Assembly: GCF_030812475.1 (NCBI RefSeq)
Contig: NZ_JAUSSR010000014.1
Span: 62,001 to 126,000 of the forward strand
Reading direction: 5' to 3'
Source: Pseudomonas lini
GTDB lineage: Bacteria; Pseudomonadota; Gammaproteobacteria; Pseudomonadales; Pseudomonadaceae
DNA length: 64,000 bases
In this document: positions 25,746 to 34,230 of the stretch, piece after piece
Position numbering within the stretch: the stretch's first letter is position 1
How the letters are laid out: each line of letters starts with the position of its first letter
Position numbers and translations under genes: made by a program
The notes under the pieces: generated by a model
Told to the model about the DNA's origin: nothing
Database searches by the model: none
What the model saw: the letters and a program-made list of their open reading frames with translations, nothing else

Positions 25746-27359
25746 ATGTTACGAATCACCGAACTCAAGTTGCCGATCGACCATCCCGATGAAGACCTGC
25801 GCCCTGCCATCGTGCAGCGCCTGGGGATCGCCAGTGATGACCTGCTCGATTTCACCTTGTTCAAGCGCAGCTACGATGCACGCAAAAAGTCTTCCGAACT
25901 GTGCTTCATCTACACCATCGACCTCAACGTTCGCGACGAGGCGGCGGTGCTGCACACCTTCGCCGATGACCGTAACGTCAACGTGGCGCCGGATGTCAGC
26001 TACAAGCCGGTTGGCCAGGCGCCGGCCGATCTGCAGCAACGCCCGATCGTCGTCGGTTTCGGGCCGTGCGGGATTTTTGCCGGGCTGCTGCTGGCGCAGA
26101 TGGGGTTCAAGCCGATCATCCTCGAGCGCGGCACCGAAGTGCGGCAACGCACCAAGGATACCTGGGGCCTGTGGCGCAAGAACGTGCTCAACCCCGAGTC
26201 CAACGTGCAGTTCGGCGAGGGCGGCGCGGGAACGTTCTCCGATGGCAAGCTCTACAGCCAGATCAAGGACCCGAAGTTCATCGGGCGCAAAGTCCTGCAC
26301 GAGTTCGTCAAGGCCGGCGCGCCGGAAGAAATCCTCTACGTCAGCAAACCGCACATCGGCACATTCCGCCTGACCGGTGTCGTGGAAAACATGCGTGAGC
26401 AAATTCGCGCCCTCGGCGGCGAAGTGCGCTTCCAGCAGCGTGTCACCGAGGTCTTGATCGAGGATGGCCAACTGGTCGGCGTCGAACTCAACGGCGGCGA
26501 GCAGATCCATTCGAAACACGTGATTCTCGCGCTCGGCCACAGCGCCCGGGATACGTTCCGCATGCTTCACGCCCGTGGCGTGTTCATGGAAGCCAAGCCG
26601 TTCTCGGTGGGTTTCCGCATCGAACATCCTCAATCGCTGATCGACCGTGCGCGCCTGGGCAAGTACGCCGGCCACCCGAAACTCGGTGCCGCCGACTACA
26701 AACTGGTACACCACGCCAGCAACGGCCGTTCGGTCTACAGCTTCTGCATGTGCCCGGGGGGTACCGTGGTGGCGGCGACGTCCGAGCCGGGTCGGGTGGT
26801 TACCAACGGCATGAGCCAGTACTCGCGCAACGAACGCAACGCCAACTCCGGGATCGTTGTTGGCATCACCCCGGAAGTTGATTATCCGGGTGGCCCGCTG
26901 GCCGGGATCGAGTTGCAGGAACGCCTGGAATCCCATGCCTATGTGCTGGGCGGCAGCAACTACGAAGCGCCGGCGCAACTGGTTGGCGACTTCATCGCCG
27001 GCAAACCCTCCACCGAGCTGGGCAGTGTCGAGCCGTCCTACAAGCCGGGGGTCGCCTTGGGTGATCTGGCGCTGGCCTTGCCGGCGTTTGCCATCGAAGC
27101 CATCCGCGAAGCCTTGCCGGCGTTCGAGAAGCAGATCCGTGGCTACTCGCTGCACGACGCGGTATTGACCGGGATTGAAACGCGAACTTCATCGCCGCTG
27201 CGGATTACCCGTAACGAGTCGATGCAGAGTTTGAACGTGAAGGGCCTGTTTCCGGCGGGTGAAGGCGCGGGTTATGCGGGCGGGATTCTGTCGGCGGGTG
27301 TCGATGGGATTCGGATTGCGGAGGCGGTGGCGCGGGATATCCTCGGCCTCGAGAACTAA
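25746..27359 (+). CDS. FAD-dependent dehydrogenase of unknown substrate (COG2509 type)
   Basis: 537 residues. A 90-residue N-terminal domain precedes the dinucleotide-binding motif VVGFGPCGIFAGLLLAQMG (about residues 102-120). Next comes FGEGGAGTFSDGKLYSQIKD, a hallmark of this family of putative FAD dehydrogenases, and the C-terminal FAD contact GLFPAGEGAGYAGGILSAGVDG. Cytoplasmic. Reaction not established. Confidence 0.88.
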   Translation: MLRITELKLPIDHPDEDLRPAIVQRLGIASDDLLDFTLFKRSYDARKKSSELCFIYTIDLNVRDEAAVLHTFADDRNVNVAPDVSYKPVGQAPADLQQRPIVVGFGPCGIFAGLLLAQMGFKPIILERGTEVRQRTKDTWGLWRKNVLNPESNVQFGEGGAGTFSDGKLYSQIKDPKFIGRKVLHEFVKAGAPEEILYVSKPHIGTFRLTGVVENMREQIRALGGEVRFQQRVTEVLIEDGQLVGVELNGGEQIHSKHVILALGHSARDTFRMLHARGVFMEAKPFSVGFRIEHPQSLIDRARLGKYAGHPKLGAADYKLVHHASNGRSVYSFCMCPGGTVVAATSEPGRVVTNGMSQYSRNERNANSGIVVGITPEVDYPGGPLAGIELQERLESHAYVLGGSNYEAPAQLVGDFIAGKPSTELGSVEPSYKPGVALGDLALALPAFAIEAIREALPAFEKQIRGYSLHDAVLTGIETRTSSPLRITRNESMQSLNVKGLFPAGEGAGYAGGILSAGVDGIRIAEAVARDILGLEN

Positions 27360-27368
27360 CGCTCGCCC

Positions 27369-27475
27369 CCTGTAGGAGCGAGCTTGCTCGCGATGGTCTC
27401 AAAGGCGCCGCGTTTATTCAGAAAAAACGCGTTATCGTTAACGTCCATCGCGAGCAAGCTCGCTCCTACAGGGTC
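27369..27475. repeat. REP pair with conserved core
   Basis: TGTAGGAGCGAGCTTGCTCG and inverted copy. The spacer carries CGCGTTATCGTTAACG, which recurs in nearly the same form in the REP pairs at 57.8 and 59.5 kb. Confidence 0.88.
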
Positions 27476-27493
27476 ATCAGTGTTTGCAGGGAC

Positions 27494-28588
27494 TCAGATA
27501 TTGGCGCGGAGTATGGTGTCCGGCAGCGGCTCGCCGCGCTCGACACTCGTCGCCACCGCAGCCATCAAACCACTCAACTCATACCCCTGGGCCTTGAGCC
27601 AATCCTGATCGTAATAGGTGGTCGCATAACGCTCGCCGCCATCACACAAAATCGCCACGATCGACCCCGACTCCCCCGCCTCTACCATCTGCCGCGCCGC
27701 CATCAAGGCGCCAATCAGGTTGGTCCCGCTCGATCCGCCAACTCGCCGCCCCAACCGCTGCGCCAGGTAATGCATGGCCGCCAGCGACAGGGCATCCGGC
27801 ACCTTGACCATCGCATCGATCACCTTGGGTAAAAACGACGCTTCCACCCGGGGCCGACCGATGCCTTCAATCCGCGAACCGTGATCCAGGCGCAGGCTGG
27901 CGTCGCCCGTCAGGTAATAATCAAAGAACACCGAACGCTCGGCATCGGCGCACAGCACGCGGGTGCGATGCTGACGATAACGCACGTAACGACCGAGGGT
28001 CGCCGTGGTGCCACCCGTACCGGGACTGGAGATCAGCCAGCTCGGTTCGGGGTGTCGTTCGAAACGCATCTGCTGGAAAATCGATTCGGCGATGTTGTTG
28101 TTGGCCCGCCAATCGGTAGCGCGCTCGGCGTAGGTGAATTGGTCGATGAAATGCCCGTCGTGCTCGCGCGCCAGGCATTCGGATTCGGCATAAATCTGCG
28201 TCGGATCGTTGACCAGGTGACTCTTGCCGCCGTAGAAGCCGATCTGCTCGATCTTCTCTATGGAGGTGCTCGCGGGCATCACCGCAATGAAGGGCAAGCC
28301 CAGCAAGCGGGCGAAGTACGCTTCGGAAATCGCCGTCGAACCACTGGACGCCTCGATCACCGGTGCACCGGGTTTGAGCCAGCCATTACATAGCGCATAG
28401 AGGAACAACGAGCGCGCCAACCGGTGTTTCAGGCTGCCGGTGGGATGGCTGGACTCGTCCTTGAAATACAGCTCGATGCCTGGCAAACCCGGCAGCGGCA
28501 ACGGGATCAGATGGGTGTCGGCACTGCGCTGGAAATCGGCTTCGATGATCCGGATGGCTTCACGGGCCCACTGTCGGTTGTCGCTCAT
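27494..28588 (-). CDS. PLP-dependent cysteine synthase/desulfhydrase family enzyme
   Basis: 364 residues from MSDNRQWAREAIRIIEADFQ. Fold-type II PLP enzyme: the Schiff-base lysine is in SSHPTGSLKHRLARSL (about residue 65), the substrate loop is EASSGSTAISEA and the phosphate-binding loop is SPGTGGTTATLGR. It is closest, from memory, to the Cds1-like L-cysteine desulfhydrases rather than to CysK/CysM. The frame stays open to 28627, but ATG at 28588 gives the family start. No cysteine-biosynthesis neighbours. Confidence 0.8.
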   Translation of the reverse strand: MSDNRQWAREAIRIIEADFQRSADTHLIPLPLPGLPGIELYFKDESSHPTGSLKHRLARSLFLYALCNGWLKPGAPVIEASSGSTAISEAYFARLLGLPFIAVMPASTSIEKIEQIGFYGGKSHLVNDPTQIYAESECLAREHDGHFIDQFTYAERATDWRANNNIAESIFQQMRFERHPEPSWLISSPGTGGTTATLGRYVRYRQHRTRVLCADAERSVFFDYYLTGDASLRLDHGSRIEGIGRPRVEASFLPKVIDAMVKVPDALSLAAMHYLAQRLGRRVGGSSGTNLIGALMAARQMVEAGESGSIVAILCDGGERYATTYYDQDWLKAQGYELSGLMAAVATSVERGEPLPDTILRANI

Positions 28589-28637
28589 GGTGGTTTTCTC
28601 GTTCAGTCGGCCTCTTTCAAGGCTCAAATGACAAGCT

Positions 28638-28651
28638 TAGGAAGAATCCTA
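28638..28651. promoter_or_regulatory. Short inverted repeat upstream of the PLP enzyme gene
   Basis: TAGGA-AGAA-TCCTA, a perfect 5-base inverted repeat with a 4-base spacer, about 50 bases upstream of the start. It may be an operator; the regulator is unknown. The rest of the 238-base divergent space to nhaA is AT-rich but shows no gene. Confidence 0.3.
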
Positions 28652-28826
28652 CATCACGCACAGATACAGCTGAGGTTCAATACACCTGGCAACTGCTAGG
28701 CTCAGCACCGTATTACCCATTAGCCCTGCAACGCTATATAACAAAAAAGAATATAACTTTTGTTTTAACAACTAACGGTACGGGTTAGGGTGTGCCACCT
28801 TTTGAATTCATCGATGGAGAGCGACC

Positions 28827-30014
28827 TTGCCTCTGCGTAGCACTTTCACGCGTTTCTTTCAGTTGGAAGCTGCCAGCGGTCTGTTATTGATCGCCGCTGC
28901 GGCCCTGGCTTTGATCATCAACAACTCCCCGCTGTCATGGCTCTACAACGGCCTGCTGGACACCCCCGTGGTCGCCCAGATCGGCGCGCTGAAAATCGCC
29001 AAGCCCTTGCTGCTATGGATCAACGACGGCCTGATGGCCATGTTCTTCCTGCTGATCGGCCTGGAAGTGAAGCGTGAAGTGCTCGACGGCCAGCTGTCCC
29101 GGCCATCACAGATCGTCCTGCCCGGCGCCGCCGCCATTGGTGGCATGGTGGTACCGGCGCTGATCTACTGGTTCCTCAACCGGGATAACCCGCCGGCCCT
29201 CAGTGGCTGGGCCATTCCGATGGCCACCGACATCGCCTTCGCCCTTGGCGTGCTCGCCCTGCTGGGCAAGCGGGTGCCGGTGTCGCTGAAACTGTTCCTG
29301 ATGACCCTGGCGATCATTGACGACCTCGGCGCCATCATCGTCATCGCGATCTTCTATTCAGGCGCGTTGTCGACCCTGTCACTGGCGCTGGCGGCAGCCT
29401 GCATCGTGGCGCTGATCGCGATGAACCGGCTCGGCGTGGTCAAGCTCGGGCCGTACATGATCATCGGTCTGATCCTGTGGGTCTGCGTGCTCAAGAGTGG
29501 CGTCCACGCAACCCTGGCGGGCGTGACCCTGGCTTTCTGCATTCCGCTTCGCACAAAAAATGCCGAACCTTCGCCGCTGCTGACCCTGGAGCACGCCCTG
29601 CATCCCTGGGTGGCCTACGGCATCCTGCCTCTCTTCGCCTTCGCCAACGCCGGCCTGTCCCTGACCGGCGTCACCGTTGAAAGCTTCACCCACGATGTAC
29701 CGATGGGCATTGCAGTCGGCCTGTTGCTGGGCAAGATGCTTGGGGTGTTCGGCCTGACCTGGCTGGCGGTGAAAATCGGCATCGCCACCCTGCCCCAAGG
29801 CGCCAACTGGGGCCAGGTGATGGGCGTGGCGATCCTCTGCGGCATCGGTTTTACCATGAGTTTGTTTGTCGGCTCCCTGGCGTTTGTGCCGGGTGCCAGT
29901 GAATACGCCGGGATGGATCGGATGGGGATTCTGACGGGGTCGATACTGGCGGCGGTGATCGGATATGCGGTGACGGCGATGGCGAGTCGCAAGCACGCCC
30001 CGCGAGCGGCTTAG
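28827..30014 (+). CDS. nhaA: Na+/H+ antiporter NhaA
   Basis: 395 residues, 12 membrane helices. The twin aspartates that carry Na+ and H+ are visible in LAIIDDLGAIIVIAIFY, and the helix IV segment IPMATDIAFALGVLALLGKR matches the family. Exports Na+ (or Li+) in exchange for protons at alkaline pH or high salt. The start is TTG, with GGAGAG five bases upstream; there is no in-frame ATG near it. Confidence 0.95.
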   Translation: MPLRSTFTRFFQLEAASGLLLIAAAALALIINNSPLSWLYNGLLDTPVVAQIGALKIAKPLLLWINDGLMAMFFLLIGLEVKREVLDGQLSRPSQIVLPGAAAIGGMVVPALIYWFLNRDNPPALSGWAIPMATDIAFALGVLALLGKRVPVSLKLFLMTLAIIDDLGAIIVIAIFYSGALSTLSLALAAACIVALIAMNRLGVVKLGPYMIIGLILWVCVLKSGVHATLAGVTLAFCIPLRTKNAEPSPLLTLEHALHPWVAYGILPLFAFANAGLSLTGVTVESFTHDVPMGIAVGLLLGKMLGVFGLTWLAVKIGIATLPQGANWGQVMGVAILCGIGFTMSLFVGSLAFVPGASEYAGMDRMGILTGSILAAVIGYAVTAMASRKHAPRAA

Positions 30015-30035
30015 CGCATACAAAAAACGCCCAAA

Positions 30036-30075
30036 ACAAAAAACCCCGACCAGTCACCTGATCGGGGTTTTCTTT
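30036..30075. terminator. Bidirectional terminator between nhaA and slyB
   Basis: AAACCCCGA (30041) pairs with TCGGGGTTT (30062), with T-rich tails on both strands, between two convergent genes. Confidence 0.85.
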
Positions 30076-30088
30076 TGCCTCGTCCGGC

Positions 30089-30553
30089 TTAGTGCGAAAC
30101 GCGGCTCGTACCATCCACCGTGGCAATTCGCACACGTTCACCGACGCGGAACACTTCGTTTTCCTGAACCTGTTGCACGTAGGCGCGCATGCTGCCGTCG
30201 TCTTCACGGACGGTGATTTCCACGCCCTGAGTGCGGGTCAGGCCTTCTTCGGTAGCGGAACCGAGCAGACCGCCCGCCACTGCGCCGATCACGGCGGCGA
30301 CAATGCTGCCGCGACCACCGCCGATGGCACTACCGCCGACACCACCCACGACTGCGCCTGCTGCGCCGCCGATCGGGGTCTTGGTGCCTTCGATTTTTAC
30401 CGGACGCAATGCTTCAATGGTGCCCATGCGAATCGTCTGTACACGACGCGCTTCGTCACGGGAGTAAGAGTCACCGGTCAGGTTCGATTGGCAGCCAGTG
30501 AGCAACATCGCCATGGTGGAAAAGGAAGCAACCAACAGAACAGACTTACGCAT
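30089..30553 (-). CDS. slyB: Outer membrane lipoprotein SlyB
   Basis: 154 residues from MRKSVLLVASFSTMAMLLTG, lipobox LLTGC (Cys21). A glycine-zipper segment, PIGGAAGAVVGGVGGSAIGG and AAVIGAVAGGLLGS, is followed by the C-terminal beta domain (GVEITVREDDGSMRAYVQQV). SlyB-type proteins protect the outer membrane and in enterobacteria belong to the PhoPQ regulon; regulation here is not visible. The frame is open to 30610 but the lipoprotein start is clear. Confidence 0.9.
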   Translation of the reverse strand: MRKSVLLVASFSTMAMLLTGCQSNLTGDSYSRDEARRVQTIRMGTIEALRPVKIEGTKTPIGGAAGAVVGGVGGSAIGGGRGSIVAAVIGAVAGGLLGSATEEGLTRTQGVEITVREDDGSMRAYVQQVQENEVFRVGERVRIATVDGTSRVSH

Positions 30554-30722
30554 AGCATCAACTCCAAAAAGACAGGTAATCATTAAACTCCGCAGCTTGA
30601 CGCCTGTCACGGCATCGCCCGGATAAAATTGGTTTCATTCAGTTCCGGTACAGTCGCCGTCGCGAACTCACCACACACTAGCGGCAAATTCAGGGGCCTG
30701 CCCCGCTGATTCAAGGATTGTC

Positions 30723-30959
30723 ATGGATTACTTCATCATTGTCGTCACCACTGTTGCCGGTCTGTACTTCCACTGGTGGCTGTACGTGCGGATCAAACGC
30801 TGGATGGACCGCGACCTGGCGTTGGCCCTGGCGGGCAGCGACGAGCATAAAAAAGCCTTCATGCTTCAGGAATTGGCTAACGCCCGGGCGCAGAAGATCA
30901 AGCGTCGGGACCTGCCCCAGTGGCTGGAAGCCGCTGCGGCAGGCTATCCCGGTCGGTAG
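30723..30959 (+). CDS. Small single-helix membrane protein
   Basis: 78 residues, MDYFIIVVTTVAGLYFHWWL then YVRIKRWMDRDLALALAGSD. One N-terminal membrane helix with a basic amphipathic cytoplasmic tail. AAGGA lies six bases upstream. Function unknown. It is divergent from slyB and converges on pdxH, 5 bases apart. Confidence 0.7.
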   Translation: MDYFIIVVTTVAGLYFHWWLYVRIKRWMDRDLALALAGSDEHKKAFMLQELANARAQKIKRRDLPQWLEAAAAGYPGR

Positions 30960-30964
30960 ACTGC

Positions 30965-31612
30965 TCAGGGTGCCAGGCGTTCAAGAATCCAGTCGGCGTC
31001 CTGCAAACGGTAGTTGAGGCGATCGTGCAGACGGCTCGGACGGCCCTGCCAGAATTCGATGCGCTCAGGCAACAGGCGATACCCACCCCAATGCTCGGGA
31101 CAGTGCGGCTGAGTGTCGCTGAAGCGTTGCTCGGTGTTCTTGAGCAAGGCTTGCAATTCGTCACGACCAGCAATCACCCGACTTTGCGGTGAAGCCCAGG
31201 CACCGAGCCGGCTGCCCAGCGGCCGGACTTGGTAGTAGGCGTCGGACTCCTGGGGCGTGACCTTCTCCACCCGCCCTTCGATGCGCACCTGGCGCTCCAG
31301 GGCCGGCCAGAAAAAGGTCATGGCGGCGAAGGGGTTCGCCGCCAGGTGCTGCCCCTTGGCGCTGTCGTAGTTGGTGAAGAAGGTGAAGCCCTGCTCGTCC
31401 AGCCCCTTGAGCAGCAGAATGCGGCAATGCGGCCTACCGTCCTGATCGACGGTGGCCAGGGTCATGGCGTTGGATTCCACCGGCGCCTGTTCGGTTTTCA
31501 CCGCGTCGGCGAACCACTGATGGAACAGCGCAAACGGCTCGGCCGGGGCTTGCGCCTCGGTCAGGCCGTCCCGGGTGTAGTCGCGACGCATATCAGCCAG
31601 GCCCTTGGTCAT
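30965..31612 (-). CDS. pdxH: Pyridoxamine 5'-phosphate oxidase
   Basis: 215 residues, normal length. FMN-dependent oxidation of pyridoxine/pyridoxamine phosphate to pyridoxal phosphate. Seen: N-terminal DYTRDGLTEAQAPAEPFALF, FMN-binding ILLKGLDEQGFTFFTNYDSA, and the C-terminal signature RIEFWQGRPSRLHDRLNY. Its position beside the OmpA-like gene appears unrelated. Confidence 0.96.
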   Translation of the reverse strand: MTKGLADMRRDYTRDGLTEAQAPAEPFALFHQWFADAVKTEQAPVESNAMTLATVDQDGRPHCRILLLKGLDEQGFTFFTNYDSAKGQHLAANPFAAMTFFWPALERQVRIEGRVEKVTPQESDAYYQVRPLGSRLGAWASPQSRVIAGRDELQALLKNTEQRFSDTQPHCPEHWGGYRLLPERIEFWQGRPSRLHDRLNYRLQDADWILERLAP

Positions 31613-31636
31613 GGCGCATTCCTTTTGGTTAACGAA

Positions 31637-32728
31637 TCACTTTTTTGCAGCATCGGCAGCGGCGACTTTCTTGTCGGCGGCTGCGGCTTTGGCCGGCGCG
31701 GTCTTCTTCGCCGGAGTCTTGGCCGGTGTTTTCCTGGCTGGCGCCTTGGCAGCTTTCTTGGCCGGTGCCTTCTTCGCTGCAGGGACTGCCGCTTTCTTCG
31801 CCGCGGGTGCAGGGGTAACCGGCGCGACCACAGGCTTGACGTCCTGGGCAGCTACCAGGCGCACTGGCGCCGGCGCCGGCATGTTGTATTTGCTTAGCAG
31901 CGCCACCATGGTGTTCTGCGGGGTCACCAGCAGTTCCACGCGACGGTTCAGGGCACGGCCTTCATTGCTGTCGTTGGCAGCACGCGGGGCTTCGCCGCCC
32001 ATGCCGCGCAGCATCAGGCGATCACGCTGCAAGCCGCTGAGACGGAAGATCGCGGCCACGGACTGGGCACGCTCCTGGCTCAGTTTCACGTTGGCCGGTG
32101 CCGCGCCCGAGCTATCGCTGTGACCGAGCACCAGCACGGCAGTCTTGGGATCGACTTCGAGGATTTTTGCAACGCGGGTGAAGGGACCGAGGGTGACCGG
32201 CAGCAGCATCGCCGGACGGTCAGGGTTGAACGAACCTTCTACCGGCGCGGTGACCACCAGCACGTTTTCACGACGCTCCAGTTGCAGATTGCTGTCCTTG
32301 ATCGCCGCGCGCAGGCGTGGCTCGTAGTCGTCAAGCCAGGCCTGAGTGACTTTTGGATCAGGCATCGGCACGGCTTTGGCGGTGCTTTGATCCTTGCCAC
32401 CGAATGGCCACCACCATTTGCCCCCTGCATCGGCCTGTGCCTTGGCCACTTCGACAGGTTTGGCTTCAGGTTTTACCTCTGGCTTTTTATCCAGCACCTC
32501 TTCGGAGCCAAATGGCCAGTACCATGGATTGGAGCTTTCAGCCTTGGCCACCGGCGCGGTTGCGGCAGGCTTCAGAGGGGCCGGTGCTGATGCCGAATCT
32601 TTGGTGGCGACTTTGTCGGACGAGCCGAACGACCACCAGCTGCTGCCATCCGAGTCATTTTGTGGAGTTTGTGCACAACCGGTGATGGCGAAGCACAGGG
32701 CCAAGGCGAACGTTTTATTTGATGACAT
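31637..32728 (-). CDS. OmpA-family lipoprotein with WWxFG repeats and a histone-like tail
   Basis: 363 residues from MSSNKTFALALCFAITGCAQ; lipobox AITGC, Cys18. The N-terminal third has three aromatic repeats: SSWWSFGSSDK (about 29-39), NPWYWPFGSEE (67-77) and KWWWPFGGKDQ (104-114). An OmpA-like peptidoglycan-binding domain follows (LVLGHSDSSGAAPANVKLSQ; GEAPRAANDSNEGRALNRRV). The last 65 residues are Ala/Lys/Pro-rich (AAKKAPAKKAAKAPARKTPA), like histone H1 or AlgP. The upstream open frame to 32806 is not used. Function unknown; it probably links outer membrane to peptidoglycan. Confidence 0.8.
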   Translation of the reverse strand: MSSNKTFALALCFAITGCAQTPQNDSDGSSWWSFGSSDKVATKDSASAPAPLKPAATAPVAKAESSNPWYWPFGSEEVLDKKPEVKPEAKPVEVAKAQADAGGKWWWPFGGKDQSTAKAVPMPDPKVTQAWLDDYEPRLRAAIKDSNLQLERRENVLVVTAPVEGSFNPDRPAMLLPVTLGPFTRVAKILEVDPKTAVLVLGHSDSSGAAPANVKLSQERAQSVAAIFRLSGLQRDRLMLRGMGGEAPRAANDSNEGRALNRRVELLVTPQNTMVALLSKYNMPAPAPVRLVAAQDVKPVVAPVTPAPAAKKAAVPAAKKAPAKKAAKAPARKTPAKTPAKKTAPAKAAAADKKVAAADAAKK

Positions 32729-32847
32729 TGGATTTCCACAAAATGAAGAAATGAAAAAATAAGGCCGGTTAAAAAAAACCCGGATAAACAGACGCTTTGA
32801 AAACATAAAGGCCTTTGGGTTCCGGCCCTGGAACCCTTAAGCAGGTT

Positions 32848-33993
32848 TTACAGACAAGTGGCCAGTACCCGTGCCAGCTTTTGCGCCCGTGGATCCATCA
32901 AGACGTAAGGTCCCAGGGTGTTTGTCACAAAACCGAAGGCTACGTCGTATTCCGGATCGGCAAAACCGATGGAACCGCCCGCCCCCGGATGGCCGAAGGC
33001 GCGAGGGCCGAGGCCGTAGGTCGCGTTGGCGACGTCCGGCTGATCAAGCATGCAACCCAGGCCGAAACGGGTCCGGGTCAGTAAAGTCTTGTCTTCGCCA
33101 AGGCTGTGTTCGCGAGTCAGCTCGTCGAGCATTTCGCTTTCCAGCAGGCTGCCGTCGAGCAGACCGGCGTAGAACCCGGCCAGGCTGCGGGCGTTGCCGT
33201 GGCCATTGGCGGCCGGCTGTTGCATGCGGCGCCATTCCGGTTTGTTGGTGCTGGTCATGATCGACGGCGGGTTGGTGAACGCCCGCGTGCTCATGGCCGT
33301 CGGTTCGCGCATCGTCACTTGCAGCAGACGCTGGGCCGCGGCGTCGCCGACGTTACCCTTGCCGCGGGCGATGTGCGCCACGCGGTGAAATTCTTCGTCC
33401 GCCAGGCCGACATGGAAATCCAGCCCCAACGGCTTGGCAACGCGCGCCACGATGGACTCGCCCGGCCCACGACCGTCGGCACGCCGCAGTAGCTCGCCGA
33501 CCAGCCAGCCATAGGTGATCGCGGCGTAACCGTGACCTTCCCCCGGCGTCCACCAGGGCGATTCGGCGGCCAGGGCATCGACCATGGTTTGCCAGTCGTA
33601 CAGCGCTTCGGGCGCCAACGGCTCACGCAGCGCTGGCAGACCGGCCTGGTGACAGAGCAACTGGCGCAGGGTCACGGCCCCTTTGCCGGCGGCGGCGAAC
33701 TCGGGCCAGTAGCGGGCAACCGGAGCATCCAGTTGCAGCTTGCCTTCAGCGACCAGTTGCAGGGCGGTCACGGCGGTAAAGGTCTTGGTGCAGGAGAACA
33801 GGTTGGCCAGGGTGTCGCTGTGCCAGGCTTCGGCACCATCCTTGTCGGCGCTGCCCGCCCAGAGATCGACCACGGTCTCGCCGCCGACCTGGATGCACAA
33901 CGCGCCGCCACGTTCCTGGGGATCGTCGAACAACGCCGTGAACCCTTCACGCACCGCTTCGAACTTGAGATCGTAATAACCCTGAATCAGCAC
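32848..33993 (-). CDS. Beta-lactamase-fold serine hydrolase (EstB-like)
   Basis: 381 residues from a GTG start at 33993, chosen because GGGGAG lies six bases upstream; a TTG at 33999 would leave no spacing. The Ser-x-x-Lys motif is in NLFSCTKTFTAVTALQL (nucleophile Ser about residue 70) and the Tyr motif region is YAAITYGWLVGELLRR. Such proteins are usually cytoplasmic esterases or lactonases; no signal peptide is seen. Physiological substrate unknown. Confidence 0.85.
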   Translation of the reverse strand: MLIQGYYDLKFEAVREGFTALFDDPQERGGALCIQVGGETVVDLWAGSADKDGAEAWHSDTLANLFSCTKTFTAVTALQLVAEGKLQLDAPVARYWPEFAAAGKGAVTLRQLLCHQAGLPALREPLAPEALYDWQTMVDALAAESPWWTPGEGHGYAAITYGWLVGELLRRADGRGPGESIVARVAKPLGLDFHVGLADEEFHRVAHIARGKGNVGDAAAQRLLQVTMREPTAMSTRAFTNPPSIMTSTNKPEWRRMQQPAANGHGNARSLAGFYAGLLDGSLLESEMLDELTREHSLGEDKTLLTRTRFGLGCMLDQPDVANATYGLGPRAFGHPGAGGSIGFADPEYDVAFGFVTNTLGPYVLMDPRAQKLARVLATCL

Positions 33994-34125
33994 CCGCAAC
34001 TCCCCTGGATAAACGCACTACAAAGTGGCCCGCATTGTTCCAGCCATTGAGGCTTTTGGGAACAGGGGCGGGCCGGGCGGTCGCTGTCCATGGCATGGAT
34101 CAGAAATTCATGGCGTCCTACCGGA

Positions 34126-34206
34126 CGCCTTCGCGAGCAAGCACGCTCCCACATTGGATCTGAGTCACACCAAGATCCCCTGTAGGCGCTGGCTCGCCAG
34201 CGAAAA
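34126..34206. repeat. Diverged REP units
   Basis: CTTCGCGAGCAAGCACGCTCCC followed by TGTAGGCGCTGGCTCGCCAGCG: two imperfect REP units of different subtypes, in the 237-base space between the two minus-strand genes. Nothing else is seen there. Confidence 0.7.
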
Positions 34207-34230
34207 ACGAGTAACGCGGTGTATCAGGAC

